Shown: positions 1-6,950 of the stretch, piece by piece
Layout of the letters: every line of letters starts with the position of its first letter
How positions within the stretch are numbered: position 1 is the stretch's first letter
Source of the DNA: Eubacteriales bacterium
GTDB taxonomy: Bacteria; Bacillota; Clostridia; Oscillospirales; Oscillospiraceae
DNA: 64,000 bases
Assembly: GCA_030536515.1 (NCBI GenBank)
Contig: JAUNPV010000005.1
Coordinates: 1 to 64,000 of the forward strand
Reading direction: 5' to 3'
The notes under the pieces: model-generated
The model's input: the letters and a program-made list of their open reading frames with translations, nothing else
Databases searched by the model: none
What the model was told of the DNA's origin: nothing
Program-made: the position numbers and the translations under genes

Positions 1-7
1 TGAATAG

Positions 8-113
8 TGAATAGTGAAGAAGTAAGAAGTGAGGTATCGGCTTCGCCGATGATTTTTAATTCGTGGCGAAGCCACACCTCAACTCTTCACTCTTCACTAT
101 TACTTCTTCACTA
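8..113. repeat. Large imperfect inverted repeat with internal hairpins
   Basis: A left arm rich in AGTGAA/AAGAAG (about 8-35) is complementary to a right arm rich in CTTCACT (about 76-113). The loop holds two small hairpins, ATCGGCTTCGCCGAT (36-50) and GTGGCGAAGCCAC (63-75). No protein with family character is seen on either strand. It resembles the palindromic intergenic repeats elsewhere in the window, but no second copy of this type was found here. Confidence 0.55.
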
Positions 114-130
114 ACTTTGACCTGTCGCCA

Positions 131-186
131 TCCCTCATCCGCCCCAGTGTTGCGACACTGGGGCACCTTCCCCCCGGGGGAAGGTA
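131..186. repeat. Fragment of CCCTCATCCG...CTTCCCCC repeat family
   Basis: Shows the order CCCTCATCCG, a short hairpin (CCCCAGTGTTGCGACACTGGGG), then CACCTTCCCCC-GGGGGAAGG. The same order occurs at the right end of the element at 46833-46974, so this is probably a half copy. Confidence 0.5.
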
Positions 187-214
187 TTGGGCGGCTTCGC
201 CGCCTTGCGGGCAA

Positions 215-261
215 AGAAATAGCCCTTGACCGCTTCCGACATTCGGTCAAGGGCTATTTCT
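215..261 (-). terminator. Strong hairpin, probable terminator or attenuator
   Basis: Two perfect 18-nt arms (215-232 and 244-261) with an 11-nt loop. On the minus strand the hairpin ends in a short T-rich run. It overlaps the end of a possible 9-codon minus-strand reading frame (254-283), so either a plain terminator or an attenuator-like leader is possible. Which gene it serves lies outside the window. Confidence 0.5.
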
Positions 262-283
262 CTGAACTCTTAGTATCTAACAT
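254..283 (-). CDS. Possible 9-aa leader peptide (weak)
   Basis: ATG at 283 is preceded by CGGAGG at 9-nt spacing and opens the frame MLDTKSSEK followed by TAG. The stop codon falls inside the stem of the 215-261 hairpin. Placing a tiny translated frame on top of a terminator stem is the layout of a leader-peptide attenuator, but no run of a diagnostic amino acid is seen. The promoter is unclear: TATAGT lies on the minus strand at 344-349, with no convincing -35. Confidence 0.2.
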   Translation of the reverse strand: MLDTKSSEK

Positions 284-532
284 CAATGGGTACCTCCGTT
301 TCTGCTGATTTTGATGTTTAGTACATTGGTATCACCTCTTGTGACTATAAGGTACCACAGCCCCGGGGAAAATGCAAGATGGCAGATTATCCGAAAGTGG
401 GACGCAAAAGTTGTAAAACATTGCGGCTGGACGCAGGAAACAGAACGTAGTATAATATAAATGTTGGGCGGCCTGTGGGCCGCCCCGTTATTTTCCGTTC
501 CCTAGTGGTTCGTATCGGCTAAAATGATAGAT
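284..532. other. Intergenic region without a recognised gene
   Basis: About 250 bases with no coding frame of family character. A TATAAT at 451-456 lies just ahead of a GC hairpin (466-486, GGGCGGCC/GGCCGCCC) followed by a T-rich stretch. That could be a very short transcript, or simply another member of the hairpin repeats. Confidence 0.4.
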
Positions 533-738
533 TGTCATTGCGAAACCAGCGGTGCTGCCCGCAGGGAATCAAAAATCTCTATACTTGCCAGTGGCAAGTA
601 TACCATAATTTATCGCAGACTGGTTGTGGCAATCCGTTTTTTCATTTTTCCTCTGGAAAAATGAACTGGCTGGCCCAACGGGCCAGCCAGAGGGGATGCG
701 GATTGCCACGCCAGTCTGAGGACTGGCTCGCAATGACA
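533..738. repeat. TGTCATTGCGA palindromic element, long copy
   Basis: Bounded by TGTCATTGCGA (533) and its inverse TCGCAATGACA (728-738). It has an inner inverted pair GGCAATCCG/CGGATTGCC. The interior (about 565-612) holds a small hairpin module, TTGCCAGTGGCAA followed by ATACCATAATTT, that recurs inside an unrelated element near 26830. Other copies of the outer ends are at 1261, 19571, 31709 and 44985. Confidence 0.8.
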
Positions 739-765
739 CCACAAAAGTTTAGTCGTTACAGACTA

Positions 766-1164
766 CTAGATGGTTCCATTTGCAATGCGGCGTTTCAGGT
801 CCAGGACCTTTTGCTCTATCTTCCTTGCGGTTTTGATGAATTCCTCATCGCATTTCCCGCTGGGGTCATCCAGGCCCCAGTCCTCCCGGTGGCGGCAGGG
901 GAGGGTGGGGCAGGACACGTTGCAGCCCATGGTGACGACGATGTCCACCGGGGGGATGTCCGACAGCAGCTTGGAGCGCTGATGTTTCTCCATGTCGATG
1001 CCGTACAGCTCCTTCATAATCCGCACGGCGTCCTGGTTAATCCGGGGCTTGGTCTCGGTGCCGGCGGAACAGCTTTCGAACACATCAGCGGCCAGATGCC
1101 TACCCAGGGCCTCGGCCATCTGACTGCGGCAGGAATTGTGAACACAGATAAAGGCGACTCTCAT
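766..1164 (-). CDS. arsC: Arsenate reductase / low-molecular-weight phosphatase-fold protein
   Basis: A 132-aa protein of the thioredoxin-coupled arsenate reductase family, with the low-molecular-weight protein tyrosine phosphatase fold. The N-terminus holds the CX5R phosphate loop (CVHNSCR, Cys7 to Arg13). Further cysteines at about 81, 85 and 90 fit the redox-relay cysteines of this family, and a WGLDDPSG stretch supplies the conserved Asp-Pro. It would reduce arsenate to arsenite in the cytoplasm. No arsR, arsB or acr3 is beside it, so it may be a stand-alone gene or have a related phosphatase role. The family call is firm; the arsenate substrate is inferred from the extra cysteines. Confidence 0.82.
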   Translation of the reverse strand: MRVAFICVHNSCRSQMAEALGRHLAADVFESCSAGTETKPRINQDAVRIMKELYGIDMEKHQRSKLLSDIPPVDIVVTMGCNVSCPTLPCRHREDWGLDDPSGKCDEEFIKTARKIEQKVLDLKRRIANGTI

Positions 1165-1238
1165 GGGGGGATTCTCCTTATTATATAGTATAGCAGGATT
1201 ATAGCGGATTCTTCCGGAAAATGCAATTTTATTTTTTA

Positions 1239-1366
1239 TGCTTATCGGGTTAGCTCAGCTTGTCATTGCGAACCAGTCCGTTTTTCCATGTTTTCCATCG
1301 GAAAACATGGGCGGCGGCCTGAGGGCAGGCCGCCCTACAGTCTTTGCTGTGTCATTGCGATAAGCA
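1239..1366. repeat. TGCTTATCG-bounded element with nested TCATTGCGA repeat
   Basis: Outer ends are TGCTTATCG (1239-1247) and CGATAAGCA (1358-1366). Nested inside are two direct copies of TGTCATTGCGA (1261-1271, 1350-1360) and a GGCGGCCTG...CAGGCCGCC hairpin. The same outer ends bound elements at 2223-2456 and 19631-19854. Confidence 0.75.
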
Positions 1367-1374
1367 CTTTATTC

Positions 1375-1403
1375 TTGACTTGGGTCCCGGAATTCGGTAT
1401 GAT
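1375..1403 (+). promoter_or_regulatory. Sigma-A type promoter for the ferredoxin pair
   Basis: TTGACT at 1375-1380 and TATGAT at 1398-1403 with a 17-nt spacer, about 30 nt before the ferredoxin start. It begins immediately right of the repeat element. Confidence 0.7.
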
Positions 1404-1432
1404 AGCGGTATTAAAAAGTTGGAGGTTATTTT

Positions 1433-1639
1433 ATGCCATCTAAAAAATTCGCCCGGGTGGACCGGCAGCGGTGTGTGGCCTGCGGGGCCTGCATGAAGGT
1501 CTGCCCCAAGGGGGCCGTGGCGGTCTACCGGGGCTGCTATGCAAAGGTGGACGAGGGGGTCTGCGTGGGCTGCGGCAAGTGCGCCAAAACCTGCCCCGCC
1601 GACTGCATTCAGGTTCTGGAACGGGAGGCTGTCAAATGA
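1433..1639 (+). CDS. 2[4Fe-4S] ferredoxin
   Basis: A 68-aa bacterial-type ferredoxin with two cluster motifs, CVACGACMKVCP and CVGCGKCAKTCP, each CX2CX2CX3CP. It is a small cytoplasmic electron carrier. Translation starts at an ATG preceded by TTGGAGG. Its stop overlaps the start of the next gene by four bases (ATGA), so the two are translationally coupled and probably act together in electron transfer at the membrane. The physiological partner cannot be read from this window. Confidence 0.9.
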   Translation: MPSKKFARVDRQRCVACGACMKVCPKGAVAVYRGCYAKVDEGVCVGCGKCAKTCPADCIQVLEREAVK

Positions 1640-2217
1640 AAAAGCATTGGTATGACTATCTGTGGATGTGGTCCATTCTGTATTTTGCCCTGGGCTTTTT
1701 CAACATCCTTTTTGCCTGGCTGGGGATGATTGACTTTCTGGTGCCTCTGGGCTTCGCCATTTTCGGCGGCAACAAGCACTTCTGCAACCGCTACTGCGGC
1801 CGGGGCCAGCTGTTCGCCCAGCTGGGCGGGGCCTGGAAGCTGTCCCGGAACCGTCCCGCCCCCTGGTGGCTGGCTTCCAGGTGGTTCCGCTATGGATTCC
1901 TGGCGTTTTTCCTGACCATGTTTGGCAGCATCCTGTTCCAGACTTATCTGGTGGGCAGCGGGGCCGAGAGCCTGACGGAGGCCATCAAGCTGCTGTGGTT
2001 GTTTAAGGTCCCCTTCGGCTGGGCCTACACCGCCGGGACCGTGGCGGACTGGGTGGCGAAGTTCAGCTTCGGCTTCTACAGCCTGATGCTGACCTCCACC
2101 CTCATCGGCCTTGCCGTCATGGCCCTGTACCGGCCCCGGACCTGGTGCAGCTTCTGCCCCATGGGCACCATGACCCAGGGCATCTGCCAGCTGAAAAACC
2201 GGGAAAAGGTATCATAA
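1636..2217 (+). CDS. NapH/CcoG-like membrane 4Fe-4S binding protein
   Basis: A 193-aa protein with about four hydrophobic segments and two cysteine motifs, CNRYCGRGQLF near residue 50 and CSFCPMGTMTQ near residue 175. This CX3C(G/P) arrangement on cytoplasmic loops is typical of the NapH/YccM/NosR-type Fer4_5 proteins that pass electrons at the membrane. The start overlaps the ferredoxin stop (ATGA), which sets the operon. No reductase or FMN-binding partner follows, so the electron acceptor is unknown. Confidence 0.8.
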   Translation: MKKHWYDYLWMWSILYFALGFFNILFAWLGMIDFLVPLGFAIFGGNKHFCNRYCGRGQLFAQLGGAWKLSRNRPAPWWLASRWFRYGFLAFFLTMFGSILFQTYLVGSGAESLTEAIKLLWLFKVPFGWAYTAGTVADWVAKFSFGFYSLMLTSTLIGLAVMALYRPRTWCSFCPMGTMTQGICQLKNREKVS

Positions 2218-2222
2218 AAATG

Positions 2223-2456
2223 TGCTTATCGGCTTTACTCAGCTAACAAACGTGGTACACGCCAAAGGCTCCCGAAGTGTAAGGGGAGCTGGCTGCCCGA
2301 AGGGCAGACTGAGGGGTTGTCTGGCAACTGCCCACTACACAGGAGCCGGGAATATTGTGCAAACAATAAACGCTCTAAGCAACCCCTCCGACCCGGCTTG
2401 CGCCGGGCCACCTCCCCTTACACAGGGGAGGCTTTGCTGGGCTAACCCGATAAGCA
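2223..2456. repeat. TGCTTATCG-bounded palindromic element (234 bp)
   Basis: Ends are TGCTTATCG (2223-2231) and CGATAAGCA (2448-2456). Inside, a second pair of ends reads AAAGGCTCCC...GGGGAGGCTTT, and a third pair GAGGGGTTG...CAACCCCTC. The layered palindromes match the element at 19631-19854. Apparent reading frames here are translations of the repeat. It fills most of the 305-bp gap between genes. Confidence 0.8.
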
Positions 2457-2522
2457 TAGAATACTTTATAAATAATCTCACTTTGGTGCCTTGGAGCGCA
2501 GCGGAGAGGAACGGTCATAAAT

Positions 2523-2831
2523 ATGGATTGGAATGTATCGTGGATTATTTTCGGTGGATTTGCATTTTTCCTTGGGATTGCCAATTTGATTTGTTTGCTA
2601 TGCGGGAGAGAAAAAACGAGCATTTATTTCGTTTTTGGCAGCTTGTCTTGTGGGATGATTTCTGTTTTTCAGGAAATTAAGATGATAAATCAGTGGATTT
2701 TATATGGCAAGTTTCATTTGGTTAGTGGGAATATTGGTCGTATTCAAACAATGCTGTTTTGGGGCATTATGGCACTGATTGTGTTGAATTTTATTGATGT
2801 TGTTTTATTAAGAATTAGCAGAAGAAACTGA
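2523..2831 (+). CDS. Small membrane protein, function unknown
   Basis: A 102-aa protein with three predicted membrane segments (about residues 7-27, 37-55 and 76-96) and a basic C-terminus. The start is an ATG about 12 nt after GAGAGGA. The gene is visibly richer in A and T than its neighbours and sits directly beside a repeat element, which suggests acquisition. No family is recognised. It ends at a bidirectional terminator shared with the convergent acetyltransferase gene. Confidence 0.55.
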   Translation: MDWNVSWIIFGGFAFFLGIANLICLLCGREKTSIYFVFGSLSCGMISVFQEIKMINQWILYGKFHLVSGNIGRIQTMLFWGIMALIVLNFIDVVLLRISRRN

Positions 2832-2869
2832 AATGTCATCCTGTGCGAAGCGCAGGATGACATTTTTTT
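2832..2869. terminator. Bidirectional terminator hairpin
   Basis: Arms AATGTCATCCTG (2832-2843) and CAGGATGACATT (2853-2864), followed by a T-run on the plus strand and preceded by A-rich sequence. It lies between convergent genes. The TGTCAT...ATGACA core resembles the TCATTGCGA repeat ends. Confidence 0.8.
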
Positions 2870-3302
2870 ACAGATTTTTCCGCAGGATGGGCTGCTCGGT
2901 GGATTCGGCGTTTTGGAAGGCACCGTAGAAGCTGGCGGCGCCGGGGTTTCGGGCCTGGATGAGGTAATACTGGTCGATGCGGTTTTGGCGGCACACCGCC
3001 TCAAATTCCCGGAACAGGGCCTGGGCCACGCCCCGGTGGCGGTGGGCTTTGGCAACATACACCCAGTTTACATAGGCCATGCGACAGCCGTCCTGGAGGC
3101 AGCTGTAGAAGTGGTATTCCAGACGGCCGATGACCTGGCCGCCCTCCACCGCCACCAGGGAGGTTGTACTGGGCAGATTTTCCAGAATCAGCCCTTCATC
3201 CACCCGTTCGGCGGTCATCATCTCCGGCTCCTCAGCCATGGCGGCACGGAGATAGTCCAGATAGGTCCGTATGTTCGCTTGCGACAGGGATTCGATTTTC
3301 AT
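2868..3302 (-). CDS. GNAT-family N-acetyltransferase
   Basis: A 144-aa protein with the GNAT fold. The acetyl-CoA pyrophosphate loop reads HRHRGVAQALF (about residues 91-101), preceded by the beta-4 strand MAYVNWVYV and followed by an ARNPGAASFYGAF stretch typical of motif B. It transfers an acetyl group from acetyl-CoA to an unknown amine. Nothing in the neighbours suggests a substrate. Confidence 0.8.
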   Translation of the reverse strand: MKIESLSQANIRTYLDYLRAAMAEEPEMMTAERVDEGLILENLPSTTSLVAVEGGQVIGRLEYHFYSCLQDGCRMAYVNWVYVAKAHRHRGVAQALFREFEAVCRQNRIDQYYLIQARNPGAASFYGAFQNAESTEQPILRKNL

Positions 3303-3328
3303 GGAAGTTTCCTTTCATACTATTTCTT

Positions 3329-3517
3329 AATAAAAATCTTTAACAAGATTTTTATTATCCAGCCTGACGGCTGGGGGGGCTTTCCGCCGAAATCAGAAAA
3401 ACGAGTTTTTCTGATTTCCCCGAAACGCCCCAAAGAAACGGATGGTACTTCATTTTTCATCGCCTACGGCGATTAGGCGGCAAAAAGCCGCCCACGAAAA
3501 CGATAAATCGTTTTCGT
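3329..3517. repeat. Tandem array of perfect hairpins
   Basis: Between the radical SAM stop and the acetyltransferase start, at least five inverted repeats follow one another: AATAAAAATCTT/AAGATTTTTATT (3329-3356), CCAGCC/GGCTGG (3359-3374), AATCAGAAAAA/TTTTTCTGATT (3391-3416), ATCGCC/GGCGAT (3459-3473) and ACGAAAACGAT/ATCGTTTTCGT (3494-3517). A GGCGGC/GCCGCC pair sits at 3476-3492. The array may act as terminator or be a composite repeat. No coding signal is seen. Confidence 0.65.
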
Positions 3518-3528
3518 AAAAATTCGTA

Positions 3529-4392
3529 TCAAAATAAGCGCATCTGCATTTCATTTGTTTCAAATTCGTGGAGATACCGGAAAAGCCGGTCGTTGCTGTG
3601 CCAGAGGCCCAGCTTCTCGCACCGGCTGTGGAACAGGCGATCCAGCTCTTTGGCTCTGGGGCTGGGCAGCTCGTAGGCATTGCCGTATCGGCGGATGTAC
3701 TGCTCCTTCAGCCCCGGAAAGTGCCGGTCCAGCTGGCGGTAGAAATACTCCCGGTTGCCCTCCCGAAGGGTCAGGCCCATGCCGAAGCTGATAATACCCT
3801 TCACCCCGGCCTCCCGGCAGCTGTCCACAATGGCTTCAATGTTCTCCGGGGTGTCGTTGAGAAAGGGAACAATCGGGCTGAGCCACACCACCGTGGGAAT
3901 TCCGGCATCCCGGAGGGCTTTCAGGGCATCCACCCGCTCCCGGGTGGTGCTGACGTTGGGCTCCAGAATTCGGCAGAGGGTTTCGTCATGGGTGGTCAGG
4001 GTCATCTGGACCACGGCCTTGGTTTTGCGGTTGATGGCAGAAAGAAGGTCCAGGTCCCGGAGGACCCGGGCGGATTTTGTCAGCAGGGTGGCTCCAAACC
4101 CGTATTTTTCGATGAGGGCCAGGGCCTGGCGGGTGTGACAAAGCTCCTCTTCCAGGGGGATGTAGGGGTCGGACATGGCGCCCATGCCAATCATGCAGGG
4201 CCGCCGCTTCCGCCGGAGGGCCTCTTCCAGCAGGGAAAGGGCATTTTCCTTCACCGCCACGTCCTCAAAGGCGTGGTCCATCTGATAGCAGGCGCTGCGG
4301 GCATCGCAGTAGATGCACCCGTGCTGGCAGCCCCGGTAGAGATTCATGCCGTTCCCGGCGGATAAAATGCCCTTGGCAGTGACATAGTGCAA
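3529..4392 (-). CDS. SPL-family radical SAM protein
   Basis: A 287-aa radical SAM protein related to the spore-photoproduct-lyase-like (SPL/Rv2578c) group. Cluster cysteines are in RGCQHGCIYC (Cys22, Cys26, Cys29; CX3CX2C). The frame stays open further upstream, but TTG at 4392 is chosen because AAGGGGG lies 8 nt before it and the protein then begins directly with HYVTAKG, as relatives do. It follows the AraC gene on the same strand by 17 bp, so the two are probably co-transcribed. It is likely cytoplasmic; the substrate is unknown. It is shorter than true spore photoproduct lyase. Confidence 0.8.
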   Translation of the reverse strand: MHYVTAKGILSAGNGMNLYRGCQHGCIYCDARSACYQMDHAFEDVAVKENALSLLEEALRRKRRPCMIGMGAMSDPYIPLEEELCHTRQALALIEKYGFGATLLTKSARVLRDLDLLSAINRKTKAVVQMTLTTHDETLCRILEPNVSTTRERVDALKALRDAGIPTVVWLSPIVPFLNDTPENIEAIVDSCREAGVKGIISFGMGLTLREGNREYFYRQLDRHFPGLKEQYIRRYGNAYELPSPRAKELDRLFHSRCEKLGLWHSNDRLFRYLHEFETNEMQMRLF

Positions 4393-4409
4393 GTCTAACG
4401 CCCCCTTGT

Positions 4410-5252
4410 TCAGCCGCCGGACTTGCGGGCCCGGCAGCGCTGGCGGTATTCGGTGGGGCTGATGCCCTCGGCCCGGCGGAAGCTCTGGGAGAAATAGCTG
4501 GGGGAGGAAAAGCCGGTAATCCGGGCAATCTGGGCCAGGGGCAGGTCTGTGGATTGGAGCAGATACCGGCTCTCCTGGATGCGCAGGGACAGCAGGTGGC
4601 TGATGGGGGAGACCCCGTAGTCCTTGGAATACAGGTGGGCCAGGTGGAATTTGTTGATGTGGGCGGCCTCCGCCAGAATGTCCAGGGAGATGTTCTCCTT
4701 GAAATGGCGCTCGATGTAGCGCCGGACGATGGCGCTTTCCTTGCTGACCTGGGGTACGGAAACGCTGAAATCGGCGGAAAAATCCGGGTTCCGCCGGAGC
4801 TTCCGCACCAGAATGTTCAAAATGGCCTGGCACACCGTTTCGTAGCCCTCGGGCCTCTGCTCCATTTCCCGGAGCATATCCCGCAGATAAAACTGGACGT
4901 CGCCGCCCCGGAAGCTGGTGATGTAGAACTGGCTGCTCTGGCTCTCCCGGCCGGTAAGCTCCAGTGCGTCGATGCCCAGAACGATGTACTCCATAGGGCT
5001 TAAATCCAGGCTGGTCTCCGTGTGCATCACGTAGGGGTTGATGACCACCAGGTCGTTGGCGGACACCGGGTAGACCTTGTCCTCAATGCGGAACTGGCCC
5101 CGGCCTCCCACCACGTAGAACATTTCGGCGCAGCTGTGGGTGTGCAGGGAGCTGTTCCAGTCCCCCTCGTATTTGGCGGCGGTGATGTAGCGCAGGGTGG
5201 CCTCGGCGGCGGCCGGTGCGCCGCCCTCCAGATTGTATCGGTTCGTACTCAT
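4410..5252 (-). CDS. AraC-family transcriptional regulator (cupin sensor)
   Basis: A 280-aa regulator. The N-terminal half is a cupin-type ligand-binding domain (HTHSCAEMFYVVGG near residue 38; NPYVMHTE near 72). The C-terminal 100 residues carry two helix-turn-helix units, ending with FSSPSYFSQSFRRAEGISPTEYR, the AraC signature. It is transcribed away from the sugar transporter operon across a 399-bp spacer that holds both promoters, so it is most simply the activator of that operon, responding to the imported glycan or a product of it. The ligand is not known from sequence. Confidence 0.88.
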   Translation of the reverse strand: MSTNRYNLEGGAPAAAEATLRYITAAKYEGDWNSSLHTHSCAEMFYVVGGRGQFRIEDKVYPVSANDLVVINPYVMHTETSLDLSPMEYIVLGIDALELTGRESQSSQFYITSFRGGDVQFYLRDMLREMEQRPEGYETVCQAILNILVRKLRRNPDFSADFSVSVPQVSKESAIVRRYIERHFKENISLDILAEAAHINKFHLAHLYSKDYGVSPISHLLSLRIQESRYLLQSTDLPLAQIARITGFSSPSYFSQSFRRAEGISPTEYRQRCRARKSGG

Positions 5253-5362
5253 GGGTGATCCTCCGTTCCTCCTACAGAAGGGTCTGCAATACCGCCTTTT
5301 TCCGCACCGGGGAGCCGATTGGGAAAAGGCGGAGTATTAACTTATTGCTAAATATCAAAAAT

Positions 5363-5391
5363 ATTATAACTCGCAAAATTTTATTTTGCAA
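5363..5391 (-). promoter_or_regulatory. Promoter of the AraC gene
   Basis: On the minus strand TTGCAA (5386-5391) and TATAAT (5363-5368) are separated by 17 nt, about 110 nt before the AraC start codon. Confidence 0.7.
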
Positions 5392-5439
5392 CCGCCTTTT
5401 GTGGATTTTGTGGAAGGAAGCCGTTATTTGTAGGATTTG

Positions 5440-5483
5440 CCGGTTTTTGGCCCCAATTTCTGTGTACAAGATGCACAAAACCG
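5440..5483. promoter_or_regulatory. Possible AraC operator (inverted repeat)
   Basis: CCGGTTTTT (5440-5448) and AAAACCGG (5476-5483) form an inverted pair in the divergent spacer, upstream of both promoters. The position suits an AraC-type activator, but this is inference; no consensus is known for this regulator. Confidence 0.3.
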
Positions 5484-5557
5484 GAACCCATTTTTTGGAT
5501 GTAGATACGAAATATAACTAAAAAGCAAGATGCATAAAGTTAATGACAAGATTGTGA

Positions 5558-5585
5558 TTGAATATCCCCTGTAAGTATGTATACT
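5558..5585 (+). promoter_or_regulatory. Promoter of the sugar transporter operon
   Basis: TTGAAT (5558-5563) and TATACT (5580-5585) with a 16-nt spacer, 66 nt before the binding-protein start. Confidence 0.65.
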
Positions 5586-5651
5586 ATACCTTAGAACGTG
5601 CCGGAGGGAAAAATCTGACGGCACGAAAAACGATATGGAGGAACAACACAA

Positions 5652-6890
5652 ATGAAAAAGATTCTTGCACTTGCTCTGGCTTGCGTTCTGGTTCTGGGCC
5701 TGTTCGCAGGCTGCGGCGCCAAGTCCGACAGCGCCAAGGTGGTCTACTGGTCCATGTGGGAGTCCACGGAGCCCCAGGGCAAGGCCATCGCTGAGTCCGT
5801 CAAGGCCTTCACCGAGAAGACCGGCATCCAGGTTGACCTGCAGTTCAAGGGCCGCAGCGGCATCCGTGACGGTCTGCTGCCCGCTCTGACCGCCAACCAG
5901 GTCATCGACGTGTTCGACGAGGACATCGACCGTGTCAACAACGACTTCAAGGACTACCTGCTGGACCTTGAGGAGCTGAACAAGAAGTACGACTACGAAA
6001 AGACCGCTGTCGCCGGCCTGATGGACGCCTGCCGCGTTGCCGGCAACGGCACCCTGAAGACCATCCCCTATCAGCCCAACGTGTTCGCCTTCTTCTACAA
6101 CCAGAAGATTTTTGACGAGGCCGGCATCACCGCCGCTCCCACCACCTGGGACGAGCTGCTGGACGCCTGCGCCAAAATCAAGGCCGTCGGCTACATCCCC
6201 ATCACCTGTGACGATGCCTACATCACCTGCATGATCGGCTACCACCTGGGCCGCCTGGTCGGCGAGGAGGGTGTCCGTGACATCGTCAACAACAATAAGT
6301 GGGACGATCCCGCTGTGGCTCAGTTCGCCGCCGATTACGCCGAGCTGGCCTCCCTGGGCTACTTCTCCCCCAACGTTGCCTCCAACGCCTGGCCCGCTGG
6401 CCAGAACACCGAGCTGGCCGGTGGCAAGGTCGGTATGTACCTGAACGGCTCCTGGCTGCCCAACGAGGTCAAGGACACTGCCGGTCCCGACTTCCAGTGG
6501 GGCTGCTTCAGCTATCCCGCTGTTGACGGCGGCGTCAACGGTCCCGAGACCTGCAACTACGGCGCTCAGGTTTACGCCATCAACAAGAACTCCAAGGTTT
6601 CCGACGAGGCCTTCCAGCTCATCCAGTTCCTGACCAAGGGCGAGGCTGACAAGAAGCTCAGCGAGTACTCCGTGGGCATCCCCGCCGACACCACCAACAC
6701 CGAGTGGCCCGCTCTGCTGTCCGGCGTCAAGCCCGTCATGGACAGCGTGTCCGTCCGCTGGAGCTGGGCTGTGGGCGTTGAGTCCAACGTGGACATCACC
6801 CCCGCCATCAAGGAAAACACCCTGAAGCTCTGCGGCGGCAGCATCACCGCTGACGAGTTCATTCAGAACATGAAAAACGCTGCCGGCTAA
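5652..6890 (+). CDS. ABC transporter sugar-binding lipoprotein
   Basis: A 412-aa family-1 extracellular solute-binding protein. A lipoprotein signal peptide ends in the lipobox LFAGC, so it is anchored outside the membrane at about Cys21. The body has the usual MalE-like features (VYWSMWES; FAFFYNQKIFDEAG; GKVGMYLNGSW). It heads an operon with two permeases and a GH112 phosphorylase, so the ligand is probably a galactosyl-N-acetylhexosamine (lacto-N-biose or galacto-N-biose type). Codon use is highly biased to GCC/AAG/GAC, as in strongly expressed genes. RBS GGAGG precedes the ATG. Confidence 0.88.
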   Translation: MKKILALALACVLVLGLFAGCGAKSDSAKVVYWSMWESTEPQGKAIAESVKAFTEKTGIQVDLQFKGRSGIRDGLLPALTANQVIDVFDEDIDRVNNDFKDYLLDLEELNKKYDYEKTAVAGLMDACRVAGNGTLKTIPYQPNVFAFFYNQKIFDEAGITAAPTTWDELLDACAKIKAVGYIPITCDDAYITCMIGYHLGRLVGEEGVRDIVNNNKWDDPAVAQFAADYAELASLGYFSPNVASNAWPAGQNTELAGGKVGMYLNGSWLPNEVKDTAGPDFQWGCFSYPAVDGGVNGPETCNYGAQVYAINKNSKVSDEAFQLIQFLTKGEADKKLSEYSVGIPADTTNTEWPALLSGVKPVMDSVSVRWSWAVGVESNVDITPAIKENTLKLCGGSITADEFIQNMKNAAG

Positions 6891-6917
6891 TCTCCGGTTA
6901 CAACTTCCATGGCGCGA

Positions 6918-6946
6918 GAGGCGGCAGCTGTGCTGCCGCCTCTTTT
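6918..6946 (+). terminator. Intra-operon terminator after the binding-protein gene
   Basis: Arms GAGGCGGCAGC (6918-6928) and GCTGCCGCCTC (6932-6942) followed by TTTT. It lies between the binding protein and its permeases and would give more binding protein than permease, a usual arrangement for sugar ABC operons. Confidence 0.75.
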
Positions 6947-6950
6947 CAAT

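Noticed and set aside
766-1164. Full arsenic resistance operon
   Set aside because: No ArsR, ArsB/Acr3 or ArsA gene is adjacent; the flanks are repeats and a ferredoxin.
532-1188. Plus-strand open frame over the arsenate-reductase gene
   Set aside because: It is antisense to a gene with a clear CX5R motif, and its start lies in a repeat.
2222-2680. Open frame of 152 codons across the 2223-2456 repeat
   Set aside because: It is translated palindromic repeat running into the real small membrane gene in another frame. It has no ribosome site and no family character.
3329-3517. CRISPR array
   Set aside because: The hairpins differ from one another in sequence and spacing; there are no identical direct repeats with unique spacers and no cas genes.
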